A stretch of 64,000 nucleotides of DNA. Origin: Burkholderia sp. WAC0059. Lineage in GTDB: Bacteria > Pseudomonadota > Gammaproteobacteria > Burkholderiales > Burkholderiaceae. Of this stretch, positions 57,906 to 64,000 are shown piece by piece. The position numbers were made by a program, and so were the translations under genes. The number at the start of each line of letters is the position of its first letter. Positions within the stretch are counted from its first letter, which is position 1. The notes below the pieces were generated by a model. That model saw only the letters and a list, made by a program, of their open reading frames with translations. It was not told the DNA's origin and ran no database searches. The DNA is taken from positions 95,714 to 159,713 of the forward strand of contig NZ_PNEO01000013.1 in NCBI RefSeq assembly GCF_002870125.1, written 5' to 3'.

Positions 57906-57995
57906 TTACCCCATCAGCAGGATGATGAAGCCGATCAGCGGCGGCCAGACGACGGCCAGGCCGAGCGTAAGCCGCATGTCGTAAGAGACGCGCAT
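57906..57995 (-). CDS. 29-residue single-span membrane protein
   Basis: A 29-codon frame from an ATG at 57995 to TAA. It has a polar start MRVSYDMR and then one hydrophobic span to the end (LTLGLAVVWPPLIGFIILLMG). A strong GGGGAG ribosome-binding site lies 8 bases before the ATG, which is unusually good for a chance frame. It heads a two-gene unit with the 55-residue protein. Such proteins often act as subunits of membrane enzymes or transporters. The partner is unknown. Confidence 0.62.
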   Translation of the reverse strand: MRVSYDMRLTLGLAVVWPPLIGFIILLMG

Positions 57996-58310
57996 TGTTA
58001 TTTCTCCCCGATTCCCCGTTTATATTTCGCCGAGCTTAGGCGAGTTTTCACCGTTCTGTAGTCAACAATTGTCAGGGGGCGGTCCGGCATTGCCCGACTG
58101 TGCTCTGAATCCGTGTACCCAACTGTTTCTTTTTTGCGCCCTCGAACGGGCGCGAGAATGGGCGCGTTTTCATCCGTATCCCGCACGCGCGTTTCCGCCG
58201 GCGCCTGTCTTTCCGCTTTCTATTTTTACCGATTATTTCCAGGCGGTTCGCCGGTTTAAAAGCACGCAACCGGATTATCGCAGCGATTTTATAAAATCAA
58301 TACGCCCAAC

Positions 58311-58337
58311 ATTATCGTTTCGTTAAATATAATTAAC
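58311..58337. promoter_or_regulatory. LysR-type binding motif upstream of oxdC
   Basis: GTTAAATATAATTAAC (58322-58337) is a perfect inverted repeat with 5-bp arms and contains TTA-N7-TTA. An overlapping TTA-N8-TTA precedes it. This matches the TNA-N7/8-TNA pattern of CbbR-type LysR regulators, one of which is encoded at 61649-62572. Confidence 0.4.
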
Positions 58338-58407
58338 TGTTTTGTTTCTGGTGGCGGAATTAATATCGCCGTCAAGGATGTTTCGAATACGGGACTTCCG
58401 GGTGGCC

Positions 58408-58436
58408 TGATTTGTTTTTAAAGGCCTCGATATTAT
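58408..58436 (+). promoter_or_regulatory. candidate oxdC promoter
   Basis: TGATTT (58408-58413) and TATTAT (58431-58436) are spaced by 17 bases, about 75 bases before the oxdC start. The -35 is weak. Confidence 0.35.
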
Positions 58437-58512
58437 TTTGATCACTGGATTATCGAGAATGGCGCGCGCCCGACGAATGGGCCGCCGTTCCGATGACCGA
58501 AGGAAACGAAAC

Positions 58513-59769
58513 ATGACTGACCTGTCGCGACGCAAGATGCTGGTCGGTGCCGCAGCCTCCGCCGCCGCGCTGGGCGTGGCCGCCACGGCGAAGGCGGCTT
58601 CGTTCGGCAACCCCGATCATCCGGCCGAAGGCGCCATCAACGCGAAAAGCCCGACGAGCCTGAGCGACCCGGGACCGCAGAATCCGGCGCTCGCCGGCCA
58701 ATTTCCCTCGACGCAAAATCCGCCGCCGACCGACGTCAACGGCATGTCGGAATTCTGGGCGTCTTTCAATAACGCACCCAAACGCATTCAGAACGGCGGC
58801 TGGGCCCGCCAGGTAACCCAGGACGATTTCGCGATTTCCGCCGACATTTCCGGCGTGAATATGCGCCTCGCGCAAAACGGCATTCGCGAAATGCACTGGC
58901 ACCAGCAGGCGGAATGGGCGGTCATGCTCGACGGCCATTGCCGCGTGACCGTGATCGACGAATTGGGCCGGCCGCAGGTCGCCGACGTGAAAACCGGCGA
59001 TCTCTGGTATTTCCCGGCGGGGCTGCCCCATTCGCTGCAGGGCATCGGCTCGACCGGCGCCGAATTCCTGATCGCGTTCGACAATGGGCGGGCGTCCGAA
59101 TTCAACACGCTGCTGCTCACCGACTGGATCGCGCACACGCCGCCCGAGGTGCTCGCGAAGAACTTCGGCGTGCCGGCCGACTCGTTCAGGAACATTCCCG
59201 TCGACAACCTCTGGATTTTCCAGGGCGAGGACCCGGGTCCGCTCGCGTCCGACCAGGCGGCCGTGAAGTCGCCGCGCGGCGCGCCTCCGCATCCGTTCGT
59301 CTTTTCGCTCGGCGACTCGAAGCCGGTGCGCCAGACGGCGGGCGGCATGGTGCAGATCGCCGACAGTACCAACTTCACTGTGTCGACGACCGTCGCGGCG
59401 GCGCTCGTCACCGTGAAGCCGGGCGCCATGCGCGAGCTGCACTGGCATCCGAACGCCGACGAATGGCAGTACTACATCAAGGGCCAGGGCCGCATGACCG
59501 TGTTCGACACGGGTCCGAAGGCGATCACCAACGACTTCCGCGCGGGCGACATCGGCTACGTGAAGAAGAGCCTCGGGCATTACGTGGAGAACACGGGCGA
59601 CACCGATCTCGTGTTCATGGAGATCTTCAAGTCCGACCACTACGCCGAGGTCTCGCTGTCCGACTGGCTGACGCACACGCCGCCGCAGATGGTCATGGAG
59701 CATCTGAACATCAGCCCGGACGTGCTCGCGAAGTTCCCGAACAACCGGCCCGACGTGGTGCCGGTCTGA
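58513..59769 (+). CDS. oxdC: oxalate decarboxylase, bicupin, with Tat-type signal
   Basis: A 418-residue manganese enzyme that splits oxalate to formate and CO2. Both cupin metal sites match Bacillus OxdC: His128, His130, Glu134, His173 and His310, His312, Glu317, His356. The catalytic lid reads SEFN, keeping the Glu (196), and the second-domain Glu is at 370. The N-terminus SRRKMLVGAAA followed by a hydrophobic stretch to AKAAS is a twin-arginine signal, so the folded enzyme should be exported. An AAGGAAA element precedes the ATG. mntH and tatA follow. Confidence 0.93.
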   Translation: MTDLSRRKMLVGAAASAAALGVAATAKAASFGNPDHPAEGAINAKSPTSLSDPGPQNPALAGQFPSTQNPPPTDVNGMSEFWASFNNAPKRIQNGGWARQVTQDDFAISADISGVNMRLAQNGIREMHWHQQAEWAVMLDGHCRVTVIDELGRPQVADVKTGDLWYFPAGLPHSLQGIGSTGAEFLIAFDNGRASEFNTLLLTDWIAHTPPEVLAKNFGVPADSFRNIPVDNLWIFQGEDPGPLASDQAAVKSPRGAPPHPFVFSLGDSKPVRQTAGGMVQIADSTNFTVSTTVAAALVTVKPGAMRELHWHPNADEWQYYIKGQGRMTVFDTGPKAITNDFRAGDIGYVKKSLGHYVENTGDTDLVFMEIFKSDHYAEVSLSDWLTHTPPQMVMEHLNISPDVLAKFPNNRPDVVPV

Positions 59770-59899
59770 CGGCCCGGGCGGGGCGTCCGGCGGGCCGGGA
59801 CGCGCGGCGGCGGCCGGCCGCTCCCGCGCGGACCCGACGGCCCGCGCCTCGCGCCGACGCGGCCACGGCCGCCCTGCACACTGAACACGAGATACCAGC

Positions 59900-61204
59900 A
59901 TGCCACCCATTCTCAAGCTGATTCAGGCGAACGCCGCGCCGATGAGCGGCGCGACCGAGCGGACGGAGCGCGCCGCGCGCGAGGCCATGAACGGACGCCG
60001 CACGGGCCTGCGCGCCTTCCTGCCATTCGTCGGGCCGGCCGTGATCGCCTCGGTCGGATACATGGACCCGGGCAACTTCGCGACCAACATCCAGGCCGGC
60101 TCCACGACGGGCTACGAACTGCTGTGGGTCGTGGCGCTCGCGAGCCTCGTGGCGATGCTGTTCCAGGCGATGTCGGCGAAGCTCGGCATCGTCACCGGCC
60201 GCAATCTCGCGGAGCTGTGCCGCGACCAATTTCCCCGACCCGTGGTGCTCGGCATGTGGGGCGCCTCGGAAGCCGCCGCGATGGCCACCGACATCGCCGA
60301 GTTCCTCGGCGGCGCGCTCGGCGTCTCGCTGCTCTTTCACGTTTCGATGTTCGCCGGCATGGTCGTCACGGGCCTCGTCACGTCGGCGATCCTGATGCTC
60401 GACCGCGGCGGGTTCCGGCCGCTCGAAATCGCGATCGCACTGCTCGTCGCGACGATCGGGCTCAGCTACGTCTGCGAACTCGCCGTCGCGCCGCCCGACT
60501 GGCACGCGGCGCTCGTGGGCACCGTCGTGCCGCGCCTGCACGGCGCGTCCTCCGTCACGCTGGCCGTCGGCATCATCGGCGCGACCATCATGCCGCACAC
60601 GCTTTACCTGCATTCCGGGCTCACGCAGCACCGCACGCCGGCCCGCAACGAAACGGAGCGACGCCGGCTGCTTTCGTTCTCGAACCGCGAGGTGCTCGTC
60701 GCGCTCGGCATCGCCGGCTTCGTGAATCTCGCGATGGTCATGATGGCGGCGTCCGCGTTCAGCAAGTCGGCGCCCGGCATCTCGGACATCGGCGTGGCCT
60801 ACCACGCGCTCGTTCCGCTCCTCGGCGTCGGCGCGGCCACCGTGTTCCTCGTTTCGCTGATGGCCTCGGGCATGTCGAGCTCGGCCGTCGGCACGATGGC
60901 GGGCCAGGTCATCATGCAGGGCTTCGTCGACTTCCGGATTCCGGTCTGGACGCGCCGTATCGTGACGATGGTGCCGGCGTTCGTCATCGGCCTCAATTGC
61001 GACACGGTGAACGCGATGGTCATCAGCCAGGTGGTGCTGAGCTTCCTGCTGCCGCTGCCGCTCGTCGCGCTCGTCGTGCTGTCGTCGCGGCGCGCCGTGA
61101 TGGGCCGCTACGTGGCCGGCAAGGCGACGATCTGCATGGCCGCGCTCGCCACGGCGGCGATCGTCGCGCTGAACGTCGTCCTCGTCTGGCAGGCGCTAGC
61201 CTGA
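59900..61204 (+). CDS. mntH: Nramp-family manganese/iron transporter
   Basis: A 434-residue inner-membrane proton-coupled metal importer with about 11 membrane segments. The metal-binding motifs of helices 1 and 6 are intact: YMDPGNFATN (DPGN) and GATIMPHTLYLHSG (MPH). The first 30 residues are polar and extend past the usual start. It lies 130 bases after the manganese-dependent oxalate decarboxylase gene and 62 before tatA, so supply of Mn for that enzyme is a natural idea. Confidence 0.93.
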   Translation: MPPILKLIQANAAPMSGATERTERAAREAMNGRRTGLRAFLPFVGPAVIASVGYMDPGNFATNIQAGSTTGYELLWVVALASLVAMLFQAMSAKLGIVTGRNLAELCRDQFPRPVVLGMWGASEAAAMATDIAEFLGGALGVSLLFHVSMFAGMVVTGLVTSAILMLDRGGFRPLEIAIALLVATIGLSYVCELAVAPPDWHAALVGTVVPRLHGASSVTLAVGIIGATIMPHTLYLHSGLTQHRTPARNETERRRLLSFSNREVLVALGIAGFVNLAMVMMAASAFSKSAPGISDIGVAYHALVPLLGVGAATVFLVSLMASGMSSSAVGTMAGQVIMQGFVDFRIPVWTRRIVTMVPAFVIGLNCDTVNAMVISQVVLSFLLPLPLVALVVLSSRRAVMGRYVAGKATICMAALATAAIVALNVVLVWQALA

Positions 61205-61266
61205 TGCGGCCTGGGCCGGCGACTCTGGAAACGCGAATTCTGGTTGAAACTTAAGGAGAACGACAG

Positions 61267-61539
61267 ATGGGATCGTTGAGTATCGGACACTGGCTGATCG
61301 TGCTGGCCATCGTTTCGCTGCTGTTCGGCACGCGCAAGCTCAGGACGCTCGGCGGCGACCTCGGCACCGCGATCAAGGGATTCAAGGACGGCATGCGCGA
61401 CGACGACACGGCCGCCGATGCCGCTGTACCGTTTCGGGCGGAGGCGGGCGCGGCCCCGGCAGCGGCGGGCACCGCCGCCGGGGCGAACGAGGCGGCGCGT
61501 CCGGCCACGTCCGGCGAGCGCGAGGCGGCGGCCCACTAA
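61267..61539 (+). CDS. tatA: twin-arginine translocase subunit TatA (no tatB/tatC nearby)
   Basis: A 90-residue TatA-type protein. An N-terminal membrane helix ([15 protein letters not shown]) is followed by the hinge [24 protein letters not shown] amphipathic helix, then an Ala-rich tail of about 40 residues. The start has a strong AAGGAGA ribosome-binding site. tatB and tatC are not adjacent. Placement after a Tat-signal enzyme gene suggests a dedicated or boosted pore subunit. Other TatA copies may exist elsewhere in the genome. Confidence 0.9.
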   Translation: MGSLSIGHWLIVLAIVSLLFGTRKLRTLGGDLGTAIKGFKDGMRDDDTAADAAVPFRAEAGAAPAAAGTAAGANEAARPATSGEREAAAH

Positions 61540-61542
61540 GCT

Positions 61543-61580
61543 CGCGATGGCCGCGGACCGTTCGGCGTGTGGCCATCGCG
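61543..61580. terminator. long hairpin between convergent tatA and LysR genes
   Basis: CGCGATGGCC (61543-61552) pairs perfectly with GGCCATCGCG (61571-61580) around an 18-base loop. It lies just after the tatA stop and about 70 bases before the LysR gene's 3' end. There is no T-run, so it may be a bidirectional or rho-assisted stop. Confidence 0.45.
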
Positions 61581-61648
61581 GACCGGCGGCGAGGCGCGGC
61601 GATGCAGACGATGCCGCCCTTGTCCCCGTTGCCGCGCCGTCCCGGTCG

Positions 61649-62572
61649 TCAGCCGGCGACCGCCTGCGCGAGTTCCGAGATGCGCATCGCGCCTTCTTCG
61701 AGCAGGAAGAGCCGGAAGGCTTCGGCAACCGGTTCGAGCCGCTTGTCGGTGCGATGGACGATGCGCCAGGGCCGCGTCCACGGCGAATCGTCGACGTCGA
61801 GCACGCTGAGCATGCCCGCGCGCACTTCGAATTCGACCGTATGCGCCGACACGAAGCTGATGCCCATGCCCGCGATGACGGCCTGCTTGATCGTCTCGGT
61901 GCTCCTGAATTCGAGCGTGTCCTTCAGGTCGAGCCTGCCGCCGAGGCATTGCTCGAACGCGTTCCAGGTGTCCGAGCCGCGCTCGCGCACGATGAAGCGC
62001 TCGTTGGCGAGCTCGGACAGGGTGATCGGCGCGCGGCCCGCCAGACGGTGGCGCGGCGGCGCGACGATCAGGAACGCATGCGGCGCGAACGGCTCGCTGA
62101 CGATGCGCGGATCGGTCGGTTCGCCGACCATCACGGCGAGATCGATGCGATTCTCGTCGAGGCGGCGCAGCAGGTCGTCGCGATTCTCCACGATGAGCTG
62201 GGGTTCGACGCCGCAGTGCTGGCCGACGAATTCGGCGACGAGCTTCGGGAAGAAGTAGATGCCCGCGCTGATAACGCCGATGTTGAGCTGGCCGCCCTCG
62301 CCGCTGCGGATTTTCGCGAGGCTTTCCTCGGCTTCCTGTACGCAGCGGATGATGGCCTGGCTGTAGCGGAGCATTTCCTGTCCCGCCGAGGTCAGGTAGA
62401 TCTTCTTGCCGAGCTGCTCGAACAGCGCGATGCCCGCGTGCTCCTCGAGATGCTTGATCTGCACGGATACCGCGGGCGGGGACAGATTCAGCTCGTCGGC
62501 GGCTCTCGAAAAGCTGAGGCGGCGGGCGACGGTCTCGAAGGTTTTTATCTGACGAAAGGTGGCGTTTTTCAC
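61649..62572 (-). CDS. LysR-family regulator, CbbR-like
   Basis: A 307-residue LysR regulator. The N-terminal helix-turn-helix begins TFRQIKTFETVARRLSFSRAADELNLSPPAVSVQIKHLE. The effector domain has LNIGVISAGIYFFPKLVAEF, DLAVMVGEP and VIAGMGISFVSAHTV. Those blocks are closer to CbbR than to other subgroups. It is convergent with the oxdC-mntH-tatA genes. A matching binding motif lies upstream of oxdC, so control of that cluster is possible but unproven. Confidence 0.9.
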   Translation of the reverse strand: MKNATFRQIKTFETVARRLSFSRAADELNLSPPAVSVQIKHLEEHAGIALFEQLGKKIYLTSAGQEMLRYSQAIIRCVQEAEESLAKIRSGEGGQLNIGVISAGIYFFPKLVAEFVGQHCGVEPQLIVENRDDLLRRLDENRIDLAVMVGEPTDPRIVSEPFAPHAFLIVAPPRHRLAGRAPITLSELANERFIVRERGSDTWNAFEQCLGGRLDLKDTLEFRSTETIKQAVIAGMGISFVSAHTVEFEVRAGMLSVLDVDDSPWTRPWRIVHRTDKRLEPVAEAFRLFLLEEGAMRISELAQAVAG

Positions 62573-62902
62573 GGCGTCTCACAATGCATGACCACGACGG
62601 CCGGGACGACGCGGCGCAGCCGGACGGACCCTCGCGCCGGCTTCTCACTCGCGCGTCACGCGGGCGATCCGCCTGTCTCCCTGGGGGACAGCCCGCGTTG
62701 TGCCGGCGATCTTCGATACACGAATTCGCAGCAACATAAACCAACACAATTCAACACAAACCAATACAAATAATCTGCACACCGACATATGTGCGTGCAT
62801 GTGCGGCAGTATGCCACGCGACGGAATTCGTGATGACTGCTCCCTCGCCCTGGGCAGGGCTGGCCGATCCGGCGCGAGATAGACGGATGCGTGAGGCGGG
62901 CG
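62573..62902. other. 330-base gap with a 10-bp repeat array
   Basis: Between the LysR gene and the hydrolase gene, both on the minus strand. Apart from the 10-bp repeats at 62731-62770, it is ordinary GC-rich sequence. No gene is seen. Confidence 0.5.
62731..62770 (+). repeat. four tandem 10-bp repeats, consensus (N)CAACACAAA
   Basis: Four exact-length 10-bp units, each differing from the consensus at one to three positions, follow each other without gaps. The 40 bases hold only one G on the plus strand, sharply unlike the surroundings. A 10-bp period keeps one face of the helix. Confidence 0.8.
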
Positions 62903-63826
62903 TTATTGCGCCCGGGGACGAGACGCCTGGGCGCTTCCCGATGAGGCGATGGCATGAGACGTGCTGCAAGTCGGCGTGAGCCTGAGCAGCGCGGGCCAGC
63001 GCCGGGCCCAGTCGCCGTCGTGCGTGAGGCCGGATACGACCTGCATCTGCGCGCAATGCAGGCCCGTCGCATCGGCGGAATCGACGAAGCGCCGTGCCAC
63101 GTCGGGCGGCACCACTTCGTCGTCGGCGCTGGCGAAATGCAACTGCGGAATCGCCGCCACGCGCGCCGCGTAATCGATCGGATTCAGCGATTCCGGCATC
63201 GGCGAGACGTGATGCAACCGGTTCACGAACGCGTCGTCGAGATTGCCGGCCACGGTCCGGATCGACGCCACGTCGGTGCGGCGCGCCGCCACGAGCACCG
63301 CGATCGCCGCGCCGCCCGAATAGCCGGTCAGGTTGATGGGCTGGCCCGGCGTGCGTGCGGCAAGCCGGCTCACCGCGTCGTCTATCGACGCCACCACCGC
63401 CGGCGCGAAACGCCGGCCCGTCCACCAGGCAATGCCGCAGCGCGGGTTCGACGCCATCGGCGTGAACTGGCACGGGCGGGCGAGATACGCGACGTTCGGC
63501 GCCGGGTCTGCCGCCGCCAGCGCGAGGCCCGTTGCCGCGAGCGGCGTCGGGTCCAACGACGGTTCGCTGCGCGAGACCCAGGCCAGGCCGTCGCCTTCGA
63601 TGTAGAGGTCGAGCGGCGCGTCGGGACGCGTGATGCGCGTGAACGCCGTCAGGACGAAGCCGTCCGCCGCTATCTGTTCGCGTTCGAGTCCGGCGGGTTT
63701 CGCGAGGGCATCGGCGTGCGCGTTGCGGTCGAGCGGGGCGCAGCCGCTGGCGAGCAGGCCGCAGGCCAGGACGGAAAGCAGCAGGGCTGCCGGGGAGCGC
63801 GGACGCGGGAGCGGTGGACGCGACAC
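62903..63826 (-). CDS. alpha/beta hydrolase, putative lipoprotein
   Basis: A 307-residue exported hydrolase. The leader has a candidate lipobox LASGC with Cys29. The nucleophile elbow GYSGG (in NLTGYSGGAAIAVL), a DDEVV acid loop and a LTHDGDW His complete a plausible Ser-Asp-His triad. The substrate is unknown. The start is a GTG at 63826, one base after the stop of the next minus-strand gene, so the two are co-transcribed. The last 25 residues are Ser/Ala-rich. Confidence 0.82.
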   Translation of the reverse strand: MSRPPLPRPRSPAALLLSVLACGLLASGCAPLDRNAHADALAKPAGLEREQIAADGFVLTAFTRITRPDAPLDLYIEGDGLAWVSRSEPSLDPTPLAATGLALAAADPAPNVAYLARPCQFTPMASNPRCGIAWWTGRRFAPAVVASIDDAVSRLAARTPGQPINLTGYSGGAAIAVLVAARRTDVASIRTVAGNLDDAFVNRLHHVSPMPESLNPIDYAARVAAIPQLHFASADDEVVPPDVARRFVDSADATGLHCAQMQVVSGLTHDGDWARRWPALLRLTPTCSTSHAIASSGSAQASRPRAQ

Positions 63827-63827
63827 G

Positions 63828-64000
63828 CTAATTCTGAGCCAGAGCCGCGAAGTGGCCGAGCGCGTCGGCCAGGCTCGAGATGGCGCTGGCCCAGTCGCCG
63901 CGGGCGGGCTGGCGGAACAGGCGCAGCGACGGATACCAGGGCGAGTCGTCGCGCCCGAGCAGCCAGCGCCAGTCGGGCACGAACGGCAGCAGGACCCAGG
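63828..64000 (-). CDS. C-terminal end of a tetratricopeptide-type protein, cut by window edge
   Basis: The last 57 codons of a minus-strand gene run off the right edge. The visible part reads DWRWLLGRDDSPWYPSLRLFRQP, then a GDWASAISSLADAL helix. That pattern is often seen at the C-terminus of bacterial TPR/glycosyltransferase-like proteins. The stop TAG is at 63828, one base before the hydrolase GTG. Function cannot be given from this fragment. Confidence 0.6.
   Translation of the reverse strand, partial: WVLLPFVPDWRWLLGRDDSPWYPSLRLFRQPARGDWASAISSLADALGHFAALAQN

Larger units (their letters stand above)
57996..58512. other. 517-base AT-rich divergent region upstream of oxdC
   Basis: The most AT-rich stretch of the window, between the tiny membrane genes and oxdC. 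It holds a LysR-type palindrome near 58322 and a promoter-like pair at 58408-58436, both listed separately. No gene is seen. Confidence 0.6.

Overview
The window is a GC-rich, densely packed bacterial chromosome segment whose gene content and order point to a betaproteobacterium of the Burkholderiaceae, most likely Burkholderia in the broad sense. The pointers are amgK-murU divergent from lptD-surA-pdxA-rsmA, the run miaB-phoH-ybeY-chaC-corC-lnt-glyQ-glyS-gmhB-plsC, the DUF4136 lipoprotein, and many small proteins of Burkholderia type. The species cannot be fixed from the sequence alone. I saw no rRNA, tRNA, CRISPR array, insertion sequence or prophage.

Layout. Bases 1-2.6 kb hold the end of a thiolase gene, a shrunken crotonase remnant, and fdhD divergent from a nitrate-reductase-associated protein gene. 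At 2.7-8.0 kb come a PAS/LOV-like GGDEF-EAL c-di-GMP enzyme, a YciA-type thioesterase and an Atm1-type ABC exporter. At 8.1-16.1 kb lie peptidoglycan recycling genes (murU, amgK) divergent from lptD-surA-pdxA-rsmA (outer membrane biogenesis, vitamin B6, rRNA methylation). At 16.1-17.7 kb are panE and gloA. From 17.9 to 30.4 kb a long minus-strand array encodes tRNA modification, ribosome maturation, glutathione turnover, metal efflux, lipoprotein acylation, glycyl-tRNA synthetase, heptose phosphatase, an acyltransferase and a metalloprotease. At 30.9-34.8 kb are a VOC protein with an MFS exporter, an XRE-cupin regulator, and ribB behind an FMN riboswitch. At 34.9-41.9 kb sits the glycerol regulon (HAD phosphatase, glpF, glpK, glpD, glpR) with two small hypothetical genes inside it. 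At 42.3-46.5 kb are a ferritin-like di-iron protein, a flavin-type oxidase-like protein, an RhlE-type helicase and a small membrane protein.

The right third is more accessory in character. It has a ribonuclease-inhibitor-type leucine-rich-repeat protein behind a 7-bp tandem repeat, an AtoE-type short-chain fatty acid transporter, three small unknown genes, and a four-gene signalling operon (OmpR-type regulator, LysM-FecR exported protein, CHASE2 histidine kinase, DUF4136 lipoprotein). These are followed by a pair of tiny membrane protein genes shorter than usual annotation cut-offs. Then comes a cluster of a Tat-signal oxalate decarboxylase, an Nramp manganese transporter and a TatA protein, next to a CbbR-like LysR regulator. 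The window ends in an alpha/beta hydrolase lipoprotein and the last residues of a further minus-strand gene.

Strongest candidates for new biology: (1) the oxdC-mntH-tatA cluster, which could supply enzyme, metal cofactor and export pore together; (2) the regulator/LysM-FecR/CHASE2-kinase/lipoprotein operon; (3) the eukaryote-like LRR protein with an upstream 7-bp repeat; (4) the two-gene micro-operon of 29- and 55-residue membrane proteins; (5) the LOV-like third PAS domain of the GGDEF-EAL protein.
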